Assembly (NCBI GenBank): GCA_030524175.1
Contig: JAUNHC010000004.1
Location: 111,717 to 175,716, forward strand
DNA length: 64,000 nt
Source: Eubacteriales bacterium
Lineage (GTDB): Bacteria > Bacillota > Clostridia > Lachnospirales > Lachnospiraceae
Direction of reading: 5' to 3'
Shown: in pieces, positions 35,974 to 44,943 of the stretch
Layout: each line of letters opens with the position of its first letter
How positions within the stretch are numbered: the first letter of the stretch is position 1
The notes under the pieces: model-generated
Database searches by the model: none
Told to the model about the DNA's origin: nothing
Seen by the model: only the letters and a program-made list of their open reading frames with translations
Program-made: the position numbers and the translations under genes

Positions 35974-38106
35974 ATGAAAAAAATAGTGATTATCGGAGCC
36001 AATGATTTCCAGAGACCTTTGATTCAGAAAGCAAAAGAAATGGGGTATGAAACTCATGTGTTTGCCTGGAAAGAGGGGGCCAGCGGAGCTGTTGATGCAG
36101 ATTTCTTCTATGAGATCAGTATTACGGAGAAAGAAAATATTCTTGAACAATGCAGAGAGATCAAGCCGGATGCGGTGGCAACCATTGGTTCAGACCTGGC
36201 TAATGTGACAGTTCAGTATTTGTCTGAAAAACTTGGCCTGCCAGGTAACAGCAGCGACTGCATTTTAAATTCCACTAATAAATATGCCATGCGGTATACC
36301 TTTCAAAATGCTGGTATTCCGGTCCCTTTTTTTCAGTCCGTGGAGACGGGGCAGCGGATTCATCCGCCTAAGTATCCGGTGATCGTGAAGCCCACTGACC
36401 GTTCCGGCAGCAGGGCCATCACCAAAGTGGAATGTCCTGAGGAGCTTAAGGCGGCTGTACACCACGCCATTGCCCAATCCTTTGAGAAGAAGGCGATCGT
36501 GGAGGAGTATATTCCCGGAGAGGAATACAGTGTAGAGACCATCACCTTTGAGGGCAGGCACACCTGCCTTGCCATCACGAAGAAATTCACAACAGGTGAG
36601 CCCCACTATATTGAGGTGGGACATTTGCAGCCGGCACCCCTTACAGATGAACTGGAAGAAAAGGTAAAAGACATTGTGTTTAAAGCACTTGACGCCCTGG
36701 AGGTGCGTTATGGTGCAGGCCACAGCGAGCTGCGCATCGACAGAAAGGGAAATGTTCGTATCATTGAAATCGGTTCCAGGATGGGGGGAGACTGTATCGG
36801 TTCTGATCTTGTTCCTCTGTCCACAGGACAGGATTTTGTGGGAATGGTTATTGATGTGGCAGCAGGTAATCCACCGAGATTTAATGAAAATGCAAGACAG
36901 AAGGTTTCTGCCATACGGTTTGTTATGAATAAAAAGGACCTTCAGCATATGGAATATCTGAAGGAAAATCACCCGTCAGCTATCCGCAGATCAGTTTTGG
37001 AAACACATCCTGACAAAGCTGATATTGTGGACAGCGGAAGTCGCCCTGGTTTCTATATTTTGCAGACAGAAACCATGGAGGAAATGGAAATGCTCCTTCA
37101 CGAAGGCCCTGCCGAGAATCCGGTCCATATTTTCCCAACCCCGGTCCATGAGCTGCGCTGGGGGAGGAATGAGAATTCTTTCTATATGAAAAGAGATGAT
37201 CTTCTGCCCTTTTCTTTCGGAGGAAACAAGGTACGCTTTGCCCGGAAGTTTATTGAGGATATGCAGAAAAAGCATTGCGACAGTATGATCATCTACGGGA
37301 ACTATAATTCCAATCTGTGCAGGATACTTGCAACCTTGTGCAGAGGGCTTAACATGCCCTGTTATATGGTACACAACACAGAGGATATAAAAGAACCGAA
37401 AGAAACTTCCAACAGCAGGATCATCCGGCGTATGGGGGTAAAAGAAATTCCCTGTACAAAGGAGGGCATAGCCGCGGCTGTGAATGATGCCATGGAAGAA
37501 CTGCGTGAGAAAGGGTTCCGTCCATATTATATTTACGGCGATGAAAACGGACAGGGAAACGAGTGGGTGCCCATGCAGGCTTATGTGGAAGCCTATGATG
37601 AAATCTGTGCTTATGAACAGGAGACAGGCATAAAGTTTGACTATATTTTTCTGGCATCCAGCACAAATGCCACCCAGTCAGGGCTTTTGATGGGAAGTCT
37701 GTTAAGAAAGGACAGCCGTAAAATTGTGGGAATCTCTGTGTCCCGTAATGCAGCACGGGGAAGAGAGGTAATATACCGGAATATCAGGGAGTATGAGAGG
37801 AAGTTCTTCAGGGAGAAACCTGAATATATCCGGCTTTCAGAGAAAGAGCTAAATGAAAATATCTATTTTACAGATGCCTGTATGGAAGGGGGATATGGTG
37901 TTTATTCTCCGGAAATCCAAAAGGTCATCCATCAGGTCTATGTCTCTGACGGCGTTTACCTGGATATGACGTATACAGGTAAAGGTTTTTATGGTATGAT
38001 GGAATATCTGAAAGAACGGGAAATCAGCGGGAAAAACATTCTTTTTCTGCATACCGGGGGTGCTCCCCTTTTCTTTGATTTCCTGGAGGAAGAGGGAAAT
38101 AAATGA
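35974..38106 (+). CDS. ATP-grasp ligase fused to a PLP enzyme of the D-cysteine desulfhydrase/ACC deaminase family
   Basis: 710 residues, two enzymes in one chain. Residues 1 to about 330 form a PylC/carbamoyl-phosphate-synthase-like ATP-grasp domain (IVIIGANDFQRP, VIVKPTDRSGSR, EEYIPGEEYSVE, RIIEIGSRMGGD). Residues of about 395-710 are a type II PLP fold: FGGNKVRFARKF carries the expected Lys, ASSTNATQSGL the phosphate contacts, and LHTGGAPLFF the C-terminal loop. ATP-grasp enzymes join a carboxylate to an amine; the PLP family eliminates or exchanges small amino acids such as D-Cys, D-Ser or ACC. A start at 35974 with GAGG upstream fits better than 35944. It overlaps a second ATP-grasp gene by 4 bases. 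The product is not predictable. Confidence 0.85.
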   Translation: MKKIVIIGANDFQRPLIQKAKEMGYETHVFAWKEGASGAVDADFFYEISITEKENILEQCREIKPDAVATIGSDLANVTVQYLSEKLGLPGNSSDCILNSTNKYAMRYTFQNAGIPVPFFQSVETGQRIHPPKYPVIVKPTDRSGSRAITKVECPEELKAAVHHAIAQSFEKKAIVEEYIPGEEYSVETITFEGRHTCLAITKKFTTGEPHYIEVGHLQPAPLTDELEEKVKDIVFKALDALEVRYGAGHSELRIDRKGNVRIIEIGSRMGGDCIGSDLVPLSTGQDFVGMVIDVAAGNPPRFNENARQKVSAIRFVMNKKDLQHMEYLKENHPSAIRRSVLETHPDKADIVDSGSRPGFYILQTETMEEMEMLLHEGPAENPVHIFPTPVHELRWGRNENSFYMKRDDLLPFSFGGNKVRFARKFIEDMQKKHCDSMIIYGNYNSNLCRILATLCRGLNMPCYMVHNTEDIKEPKETSNSRIIRRMGVKEIPCTKEGIAAAVNDAMEELREKGFRPYYIYGDENGQGNEWVPMQAYVEAYDEICAYEQETGIKFDYIFLASSTNATQSGLLMGSLLRKDSRKIVGISVSRNAARGREVIYRNIREYERKFFREKPEYIRLSEKELNENIYFTDACMEGGYGVYSPEIQKVIHQVYVSDGVYLDMTYTGKGFYGMMEYLKEREISGKNILFLHTGGAPLFFDFLEEEGNK

Positions 38107-39290
38107 AGAAATTGATGATTTTAGGAGCCAGCTATTCACAGCTTCCTTTGTATCATGCGGCGCGTAAGCTGGGCATACGCACGGTTGCCGCCAGCACTCC
38201 GGGGGAATGGCCTGGATTTGCCGCGGCAGATGAGAGTTCTTATACTGATATATCAGATCCGGAGGCTGTTCTGGCAGCAGCCAAGGAACATGGCATTGAC
38301 GGGATCACTACCTGCTGTCTGGACACAGGAGTGAAGGCTATAGGGTATGTGTGTGAAAGGCTGGGACTGAAAGGAATTTCGGCCGGTGCAGGTCTGGTGA
38401 GCACAGATAAATACCTGATGAAAGAAGCTTTTCAAAAAGGGGGAGTGCGCTGTGCCCGCCATATCTGTGTCCGCAGTCTTTCTGAGTTGGAAAATGCCCT
38501 GGACAGGCTTTGTTTTCCTGTGATCATCAAAGCGGTGGATCTGATGGGAAGCCGGGGGATTTTCCGCTGTAATACAAAGGAGGAAGCCCGGGAATATTAT
38601 GAGCTGACCATGGCTGCAACAGGAAAGGACTACTGTCTTGCAGAGGAGTTTATTGAAGGACAGATACTTGGCTGCGAGGCTATGATATGTGACGGCGAAC
38701 TGCTGTATTGTCTTCCCAATAATATTGATGCCTACCAGAGCCATGTGCCCACACCTGTAGGGCATTCGGTTCCTTATAAAAAACAGTCTTTATTAGAGGA
38801 GGAGATCCGCAGGCAGGTATCTCTTGCGGTGAAAGCCACAGGGCTTGACAATTGTCCTGTAAACTGTGACTTAATAGAAAAGGATGATCAGATATATGTG
38901 ATTGAGATTACCGGGCGCGCAGGTGCAACCTGTCTCCCGGAGATGGTAAGCTTGTATTTCGGCATTGATTACTATGAGGCTATTGTGCGTCTGGCCCTTG
39001 ATATGCAGCCGGAGATAATGTTTAAAGACAATCCTCCCTGCCGTCCCAACCTGTCAAAAATCCTTACCTCTGACTGTCCGGGAATGGTAAAACATATTGA
39101 AAACACCAATCCTCCGGCAGAGGATATCGTGGATATTTCTTTTAATATTTCACCGGGAGATCAGGTGCGCCGCTATGAAAACGGCAGGGACCGCCTGGGG
39201 CAGATCATTCTTACAGGAGACACTCTGGAAGCTTGCGAAACCCGTCTGGGAGAGGTTTTGTCGAAAATAAGCATTGAAATTGTACCATGA
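38103..39290 (+). CDS. ATP-grasp carboxylate-amine ligase
   Basis: 395 residues with ATP-grasp order: pre-ATP domain (LMILGASYSQLPLYHAARKLG), central FPVIIKAVDLMGSRG and LAEEFIEGQILGCEAM, and metal-binding VIEITGRAGATCLPEM. It resembles the first half of the preceding fusion protein and is coupled to it by an ATGA overlap. Relatives make dipeptides or attach amino acids to amines and amino sugars. Next to a WecE aminotransferase and a lipid-carrier glycosyltransferase, acylation of a 4-amino-sugar with an amino acid is plausible but unproven. Confidence 0.85.
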   Translation: MKKLMILGASYSQLPLYHAARKLGIRTVAASTPGEWPGFAAADESSYTDISDPEAVLAAAKEHGIDGITTCCLDTGVKAIGYVCERLGLKGISAGAGLVSTDKYLMKEAFQKGGVRCARHICVRSLSELENALDRLCFPVIIKAVDLMGSRGIFRCNTKEEAREYYELTMAATGKDYCLAEEFIEGQILGCEAMICDGELLYCLPNNIDAYQSHVPTPVGHSVPYKKQSLLEEEIRRQVSLAVKATGLDNCPVNCDLIEKDDQIYVIEITGRAGATCLPEMVSLYFGIDYYEAIVRLALDMQPEIMFKDNPPCRPNLSKILTSDCPGMVKHIENTNPPAEDIVDISFNISPGDQVRRYENGRDRLGQIILTGDTLEACETRLGEVLSKISIEIVP

Positions 39291-39305
39291 TTGTGAGAAA
39301 ATAAC

Positions 39306-39707
39306 ATGAGAAATCCTATACAAACGAAGAAAAGTGTATATCTGATGCTGCATGTCAGCCTTCTGTTCAGTTCCCTGAGCGGTGTCTGTTCCAAAATGGC
39401 ATCCAGATATACGGATAATATATTTTCCATCCCATTCCTGTTCTGGTTTGGGCTGGTTTTTGTGATTATGTTTGGCTATGCTGTTATCTGGCAGCAGATT
39501 TTAAAGAGACTGCCCCTTACAGTGGCCTATGCCAATAAGCCTGTGACCCTGGTGTGGGGGATCATCTGGGGGAGTATGATTTTCGGTGAGAAAATCACCT
39601 GGAACATGTTTGCAGGAGCTGCCGTCATATTTCTTGGGATTTACCTTGTCACAAGTGACAACACTGTGCAGGACAGTGATCCGGTGAAAGGCGGTGGGCA
39701 GTCATGA
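39306..39707 (+). CDS. SMR/EamA-like four-helix transporter subunit A (ArnE/ArnF-like)
   Basis: 133 residues with four predicted membrane helices and a short polar tail. The third and fourth helices (VTLVWGIIWGSMIFGEK, AAVIFLGIYLV) match the SMR/EamA half-transporter pattern. It overlaps the next, similar small gene by 4 bases, as expected for a heterodimer. In E. coli, ArnE-ArnF flip undecaprenyl-phosphate-aminoarabinose; the ArnC-like glycosyltransferase two genes on makes the same role likely here. Small multidrug export is the alternative. Confidence 0.72.
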   Translation: MRNPIQTKKSVYLMLHVSLLFSSLSGVCSKMASRYTDNIFSIPFLFWFGLVFVIMFGYAVIWQQILKRLPLTVAYANKPVTLVWGIIWGSMIFGEKITWNMFAGAAVIFLGIYLVTSDNTVQDSDPVKGGGQS

Positions 39708-40048
39708 GTAGTCTGGGAACAGCAGTCTGCATCCTTCTGGTATCTGTGTTCATCTCATCAGTGTCGCAGATACTATTGAAAAAAGCAGCAAACAGAAAAT
39801 ATACAAGTCCGCTTAAGGAATATTTGAATCCGCTGGTTATAGGCGCCTATGCCATGTTTTTCGGCTCTGTGATACTGACCATGCTGGCATTGAGATATGT
39901 ACCCCTTTCTATGTCTCCCATCCTGGAGTCCACCGGGTATATCTTTGTGTCTGTGTTGGGATATTTTTTTCTGAAGGAGCGATTCAGCAGAAGAAAGCTT
40001 TTAGGTATTGCACTGATCTTGGTGGGGATAGCCGTTTTTTCCATGTGA
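39704..40048 (+). CDS. SMR/EamA-like four-helix transporter subunit B (ArnE/ArnF-like)
   Basis: 114 residues with four helices, including SVSQILLKKAANR in helix 1, an EamA-type feature, and ESTGYIFVSVLGYFFLKERF with the conserved Glu/Arg-bearing loop. It is the partner of the preceding gene through a 4-base overlap. The likely task is moving a glycosylated polyprenyl phosphate across the membrane. The next gene, a lipid-carrier glycosyltransferase, starts 24 bases later. Confidence 0.72.
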   Translation: MSSLGTAVCILLVSVFISSVSQILLKKAANRKYTSPLKEYLNPLVIGAYAMFFGSVILTMLALRYVPLSMSPILESTGYIFVSVLGYFFLKERFSRRKLLGIALILVGIAVFSM

Positions 40049-40072
40049 TCGGCAGGTAAGGAGACAAAAGAG

Positions 40073-41023
40073 ATGCTGGTATCTATCGTTATACCTTGTT
40101 ACAATTCTGAGCAGACCATCGGGAAGGTGGTTGAGCTTTCGGTAAAGGAATTTGAAAAAACAAAGGATTATGAATGTGAATTTGTCCTTGTCAATGATTT
40201 TTCCCGTGACGGGACCTGGAAGGTGATCGAGGAATTGGCCGCCAGATATCCCAATGTAAAGGGCATCACTCTGGCCAAGAATTTCGGCCAGCATAATGCG
40301 ATCATGGCAGGGCTTCAATATACAGAGGGCGAGTTTATCCTGGGCATGGATGACGATATGCAGAACCATCCTTCCCAGATCCCGCTGTTTCTGGAAAAGA
40401 TGCAGGAGGGATATGATATTGTATTCGGGGTATTTAAACAGCGTAAATTCTCTGTGATAAAAAATATTACAGGTGCTGTAAGCCGTTTCCTTTTGTGGCA
40501 TCTTCTGGAGCGGCCCAAACATATCCAGATGAGCAGCTTCTGGTGCTGCCGTAGATATGTGAGGGACGAGGTTGTAAAGTACGACGGATACAACACCTTC
40601 CTTCAGGTCTTGTTTTTCCGCACCACCCATAATATTGCAAACATTGAGATTGAGCATTATGCAAGGGAGGCGGGACAGTCTAATTATAATTTCCGCAGAG
40701 GCCTGAAGCTGTTCATGTCCTGTCTTAACTTTACTGTCATTCCTTTGCGGGCAGCCACTCTCCTTGGTACACTGTTTTCGGGAGCCGGTTTTATCGGGGC
40801 CTTGGTCGTGCTTATACGTAAGCTTATAAATCCGGCGATCGCCATTGGGTGGTCATCTCTGATGTGTGCCATGCTTGTATTTTTCGGGTTCAGTTTTCTG
40901 ATGCTGGGCATTATAGGGGAGTATATCGGCAAATTGATTTTGAATATCAACAAGACACCCCAGTACGTAATACGCCAGACAGCGAATTTAGATAAAGAGA
41001 AAAAAGAGGAAACAAATGATTGA
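40073..41023 (+). CDS. GT2 undecaprenyl-phosphate glycosyltransferase (ArnC/GtrB-like)
   Basis: 316 residues: a GT2 catalytic domain (VSIVIPCYNSEQTI, DDD metal motif in GMDDDMQNHP, KNFGQHNAIMAGL) and two C-terminal membrane helices (about 230-250 and 262-287). This plan fits ArnC, GtrB and DPM-like enzymes that put one sugar on a polyprenyl phosphate at the cytosolic face. Conserved active-site residues look intact. The gene overlaps the WecE-type aminotransferase by 8 bases, so the sugar moved may be its product, dTDP-4-amino-4,6-dideoxygalactose. Confidence 0.88.
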   Translation: MLVSIVIPCYNSEQTIGKVVELSVKEFEKTKDYECEFVLVNDFSRDGTWKVIEELAARYPNVKGITLAKNFGQHNAIMAGLQYTEGEFILGMDDDMQNHPSQIPLFLEKMQEGYDIVFGVFKQRKFSVIKNITGAVSRFLLWHLLERPKHIQMSSFWCCRRYVRDEVVKYDGYNTFLQVLFFRTTHNIANIEIEHYAREAGQSNYNFRRGLKLFMSCLNFTVIPLRAATLLGTLFSGAGFIGALVVLIRKLINPAIAIGWSSLMCAMLVFFGFSFLMLGIIGEYIGKLILNINKTPQYVIRQTANLDKEKKEETND

Positions 41024-42146
41024 TTTTAACAGACCCGCCTTTGTGGGGCAAGAACTGGAATATATCAAGGATGCAGTACACAGAGGCATGCTGTGCGGAG
41101 ACGGAGAATACACAAAGAAATGTTCTGCCTGGATGCAGGAGCGGTTTCAGGTTAACCATGTGATGCTCACCACTTCCTGTACCCATGCACTGGAGATGGC
41201 AGCCTATCTGGCAGATATCCGGCCGGGGGATGAGGTGATCATGCCGTCTTATACCTTTGTCTCCACAGCCGATGCTTTTGTACTCAGGGGTGCCACAATA
41301 GTCTTTACAGATATCCGCCCTGATACCATGAATATGGACGAGCAGCTCATCGAACAGGCCGTTACATCCAAAACAAAGGCTATTGTACCTGTGCATTATG
41401 CCGGGGTAGCCTGTGAGATGGATTCGATCATGCGTCTGGCAGGTAAATACGGACTGAAGGTGATCGAAGATGCAGCCCAGGGAGTCGATGCTTTCTACAA
41501 GGGAAAAGCATTGGGTACCATAGGAGATTTTGGCTGTTACAGTTTCCATGAGACGAAGAATTATACTATGGGTGAAGGCGGTGCCCTGCTTTTTCAGAAA
41601 GAAGAGTATTTGGAGAAGGCAGAGGTTCTGCGTGAGAAGGGTACGGACAGAAGTAAATTCTTCCGGGGACAGGTAGATAAATACCGCTGGGTGGACTATG
41701 GTTCTTCTTATCTTCCCAGTGAATTGAATGCGGCTTATCTTTTTGCTCAGCTGGAAGCCTGTGATAAGATCAACAAAAAGCGCATGGAGATTTATGAATA
41801 TTACCACAGAAACCTGGCAGTTCTGGCAGAGGAAGGCAGGATAGAGCAGCCCTTTGTGCCCGGGGAGTGTATTCACAATGCACATATGTACTATATCAAG
41901 GTCCGGGATATGGAGGTGCGTACCAGACTGATCGCCTACCTCCGGAAAAAGGGGATCTGCAGTGTATTCCATTATGTTCCCCTGCATTCTGCGCCGGCGG
42001 GAAGAAGGTTCGGCCGCTTCAGCGGAGAAGATGTTTATACCACAAAAGAAAGTGAGCGTCTGCTCAGGCTTCCTATGTTCTACAATCTGGAAATGGAAGA
42101 TGTGAAGCAGATCGTGGACGCAATTGTTGCCTTTGATGAGTTTTAA
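41016..42146 (+). CDS. wecE: dTDP-4-amino-4,6-dideoxygalactose transaminase (WecE/RffA type)
   Basis: 376 residues, a DegT/DnrJ/EryC1/StrS PLP aminotransferase. Several long stretches correspond closely to my memory of E. coli WecE, such as DEVIMPSYTFVSTADAFVLR, VPVHYAGVACEMD, the PLP-Lys motif SFHETKNYT near 177-185, and TTKESERLLRLP. WecE converts dTDP-4-keto-6-deoxyglucose to dTDP-Fuc4N using glutamate. The needed dTDP-glucose 4,6-dehydratase (rfbB) is not in the window. It overlaps the ArnC-like gene, tying the amino sugar to a lipid carrier. Confidence 0.93.
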   Translation: MIDFNRPAFVGQELEYIKDAVHRGMLCGDGEYTKKCSAWMQERFQVNHVMLTTSCTHALEMAAYLADIRPGDEVIMPSYTFVSTADAFVLRGATIVFTDIRPDTMNMDEQLIEQAVTSKTKAIVPVHYAGVACEMDSIMRLAGKYGLKVIEDAAQGVDAFYKGKALGTIGDFGCYSFHETKNYTMGEGGALLFQKEEYLEKAEVLREKGTDRSKFFRGQVDKYRWVDYGSSYLPSELNAAYLFAQLEACDKINKKRMEIYEYYHRNLAVLAEEGRIEQPFVPGECIHNAHMYYIKVRDMEVRTRLIAYLRKKGICSVFHYVPLHSAPAGRRFGRFSGEDVYTTKESERLLRLPMFYNLEMEDVKQIVDAIVAFDEF

Positions 42147-42150
42147 AGGG

Positions 42151-42174
42151 TTTAAGCGAAGTTTTGCGCTTAAA
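42151..42174 (+). terminator. Weak hairpin between wecE and the carboxypeptidase gene
   Basis: TTTAAGCG (42151-42158) and CGCTTAAA (42167-42174) form an 8-bp AT-rich stem. It is followed by AAATATG rather than Ts, so it is at most a partial terminator or processing site. Confidence 0.35.
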
Positions 42175-42195
42175 AAATATGAATGAGGTAAAACT

Positions 42196-43518
42196 ATGAA
42201 AAGATGGAAAAGAATCCTTACAGCCGTACTTACAGGAACTATGACAGCCGCACTGGCGGCAGCGGCTCCCGTATGGGCATCCGTTGATCTGGAGGCCGTG
42301 TATGGGATTTCCACCAATGACATTCAGGGCTGGCCCAAGGGGCCTGAAATTTCCTCTGACACAGGTATCATCATGGAGGCCGAAACCGGGGTGGTGCTCT
42401 ATGACAAGGGCGCCGATGAGCTGCGGTACCCGGCAAGTATCACCAAGCTTATGACACTGCTTGTGGCAGTGGAGAATGTAGGTCTTGATGAGACTGTCAC
42501 TTTCACAGAGACAGGGGTGCGCGATGTGACTCCGGATTCAGGGAATATCGGGATGCAGCTTGGGGAAACCATGAGCATGAGAGACTGTGTGTATGCCATG
42601 ATCATTTATTCTGCCAATGAAGTTGCAGCCCAGATTGCAGAATACGTAGGCGGCACGGAGCAGGATTTTATTGATATGATGAATGAACGTGCGGCAGAGA
42701 TCGGCTGCACAAATACCCATTTTGCCAATGCCAGCGGGCTGCCGGATCCCAACCAGTATACAACTGCCAGGGATATGGCGCTGATTTTCCGGGAGGGATT
42801 GAAGAACAGTACCTTCCGTGAGATCGTGGGAACTCCTACGTATATTATCAAACCCACAAATATGAATAGTTCTGAGCGGAAAATGCACACGCACCATCCG
42901 CTTTTTGCAGAGGAAGCTCCTCTTTACTATGAAGGCTGTATCGGCGGAAAGACAGGAATGACAAATGATGCGGGACATACGCTTGTGACTGGTGTGGAGC
43001 GTGACGGTGTGACGTATATCGCGGTGGTAATGCGGGCGTCAGAGTTAAGTCCTGCATGTCTGGACAGCCGGGCCATGTTTGATTATGCCTATCAGAATTT
43101 CCGGAAAGAGGAGTTTGAGGGCAGCAAGGTCATATTGCCAAATGGAACCAATGCCGATGCCCTTACCTCCAAGGTTGAAAATATTAAGGGCAAGGATATG
43201 GAATGCTTTTATCTTTCTGATCATTTAGTAGGAATGGGAAGCCTGGTCCTCCCGTCACCCACTCCTGAGGTCCAGGATGAGGTGGAGGAAATCGGGGACG
43301 CACAGGACGAGCCTCTCTACCGGGATGCAGAGGAAGAGAAGGACAGTGCTGACAACGGACAGGAAAAAAAAAGCCTTTCTGACACAGCGAAATTACTGTT
43401 TGCAGTGATGGGAGTTATGGCAGCAGTCCTGGTTGTACTGCTCATAGCTCTCAGTGTGAAAAAGCGTAAGCAGAGGAAGTATAAACAGAAAAGAGGACAA
43501 AGACATGGGAAAAATTAA
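42196..43518 (+). CDS. D-alanyl-D-alanine carboxypeptidase (PBP5/DacF family, S11)
   Basis: 440 residues. A signal peptide (about 1-29) is followed by the S11 domain with SxxK (Ser81-ITK84), SAN (139-141) and KTG (252-254). A C-terminal acidic linker leads to a single membrane helix (about 400-422) and a very basic tail, which is an integral rather than amphipathic anchor. It trims the terminal D-Ala of peptidoglycan stems. The N-terminal segment GWPKGPEISSDTGIIME closely resembles that of the - strand paralogue at 56966-58240. It overlaps rfbC by 14 bases. Confidence 0.95.
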   Translation: MKRWKRILTAVLTGTMTAALAAAAPVWASVDLEAVYGISTNDIQGWPKGPEISSDTGIIMEAETGVVLYDKGADELRYPASITKLMTLLVAVENVGLDETVTFTETGVRDVTPDSGNIGMQLGETMSMRDCVYAMIIYSANEVAAQIAEYVGGTEQDFIDMMNERAAEIGCTNTHFANASGLPDPNQYTTARDMALIFREGLKNSTFREIVGTPTYIIKPTNMNSSERKMHTHHPLFAEEAPLYYEGCIGGKTGMTNDAGHTLVTGVERDGVTYIAVVMRASELSPACLDSRAMFDYAYQNFRKEEFEGSKVILPNGTNADALTSKVENIKGKDMECFYLSDHLVGMGSLVLPSPTPEVQDEVEEIGDAQDEPLYRDAEEEKDSADNGQEKKSLSDTAKLLFAVMGVMAAVLVVLLIALSVKKRKQRKYKQKRGQRHGKN

Positions 43519-44059
43519 AGTGACAGAATGCGGGGACATTGAAGGACTGAAGGTGATCGAGCCTGCAGTTTTCGGAGACAGCCGCGGTTACTTCATGGAG
43601 ACTTATAATTTCAATGATTTCAGTGAGGCCGGTATAACTGTGGAGTTTGTCCAGGATAACCAGTCCAGCTCACGCCGGGGAGTGCTCCGGGGACTTCATT
43701 TCCAGATCAACTACCCTCAGGACAAGCTGGTGCGAGTTGTCAGCGGGGAGGTATTTGATGTGGCTGTGGATTTGCGGGAAGGGTCCAAGACCTATGGAAA
43801 ATGGTACGGTGTTGTCCTTTCTGCGGAAAACAAGAAGCAGTTTTTTATTCCAAAGGGCTTTGCCCACGGTTTTCTGGTACTCTCGGAAAATGCTGAGTTT
43901 ACTTACAAATGCTCGGATTTTTATCATCCCAATGATGAGGGCGGGCTTATCTGGAACGATCCGGATATCGGTGTAGAATGGCCTGTTCCTGATGACATGG
44001 AGCTGATTTTTTCTGACAAGGATCAGAAATGGGGCAGCTTCAAGGAGTTCCGGAGATAG
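43505..44059 (+). CDS. rfbC: dTDP-4-dehydrorhamnose 3,5-epimerase
   Basis: 184 residues, cupin-fold epimerase. Motifs: SRGVLRGLHFQ with the catalytic His, KLVRVVSGEVFDVAVDLR, and PKGFAHGFLVLSE. It makes dTDP-4-keto-L-rhamnose, which RfbD (53486) reduces. AGAGGA precedes the ATG, which lies inside the end of the carboxypeptidase gene. rfbA and rfbB are absent from the window. Confidence 0.96.
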   Translation: MGKIKVTECGDIEGLKVIEPAVFGDSRGYFMETYNFNDFSEAGITVEFVQDNQSSSRRGVLRGLHFQINYPQDKLVRVVSGEVFDVAVDLREGSKTYGKWYGVVLSAENKKQFFIPKGFAHGFLVLSENAEFTYKCSDFYHPNDEGGLIWNDPDIGVEWPVPDDMELIFSDKDQKWGSFKEFRR

Positions 44060-44068
44060 GAGAGAGCT

Positions 44069-44884
44069 ATGCTGAAAACGATTTTCTCACTGCCGGCGGA
44101 TTTATATAAAAACCGCCGGTTAGTCTTAAAACTGGCAAAAAATGATTTCAAGACCAGGTATGCCGGTTCCTATATGGGGACTGTCTGGGCTTTTATCCAG
44201 CCGGTGGTCACTATTATGGTGTATTGGTTTGTATTTTCTGTGGGGTTCCGGTCAGGAACCGGGGATCTGGGCGTTCCTTTTGTACTTTATCTTGTGGCCG
44301 GGATCGTGCCCTGGTTCTTTTTTCAGGATGCTCTCATCGGGGGCACTAACGCTCTTATTGAATATAATTACCTTGTAAAAAAAGTCGTCTTCAATATCAG
44401 CGTGCTTCCTGTTGTGAAGATCATATCAGCGCTGTTTGTACACGGCTTTTTCGTGGTGTTTACCATTATTTTATTTACCTGCAACGGGTGGTTCCCGGAT
44501 ATTTATTACCTGCAGATTTTCTATTATACCGGCTGTACGTTTTTACTTGTTCTGGGACTGTGCTATGCAACCTGTGCAGTGGTTGTGTTTTTCAGGGATC
44601 TGACTCAGATCATCAGTATCGGCCTGCAGGTAGGCATTTGGCTTACACCCATCATGTGGATCGCAGAAAATTCTCTGAAGGGTCATGAAATCCTGCAGAA
44701 AATTCTCCAGTTTAACCCCATGTACTATATTGTATCCGGATACAGGGATACCTTTATTATGAAGAACTGGTTCTTCCAGCATCCAGGCTGGACTTTATAT
44801 TTCTGGGTATTTACAATTCTATGCTTCCTGTTCGGCAACTGGGTATTCAGGCGTCTGAGAGTTCATTTCGCAGATGTACTGTAA
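44069..44884 (+). CDS. ABC-2 type polysaccharide export permease (Wzm/TagG-like)
   Basis: 271 residues with six predicted membrane helices and the ABC-2 O-antigen/teichoic acid permease signature (KNDFKTRYAGSYMGTVWAFIQP near the N-terminus, FNPMYYIVSGYRD near the C-terminus). It pairs with the ATPase gene that follows after about 60 bases. It exports a lipid-linked polysaccharide made in the cytosol. Confidence 0.94.
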   Translation: MLKTIFSLPADLYKNRRLVLKLAKNDFKTRYAGSYMGTVWAFIQPVVTIMVYWFVFSVGFRSGTGDLGVPFVLYLVAGIVPWFFFQDALIGGTNALIEYNYLVKKVVFNISVLPVVKIISALFVHGFFVVFTIILFTCNGWFPDIYYLQIFYYTGCTFLLVLGLCYATCAVVVFFRDLTQIISIGLQVGIWLTPIMWIAENSLKGHEILQKILQFNPMYYIVSGYRDTFIMKNWFFQHPGWTLYFWVFTILCFLFGNWVFRRLRVHFADVL

Positions 44885-44943
44885 GCAGCCTGGCCATGAG
44901 AAGGGATCGCATAGATACAAAGGATTTAAAGAAAGGGAACAAC

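Noticed and set aside
40947-42323. 458-codon - strand frame opposite wecE
   Set aside because: Long but fully antisense to a well-conserved aminotransferase, with His/Leu/Cys-rich shadow composition.
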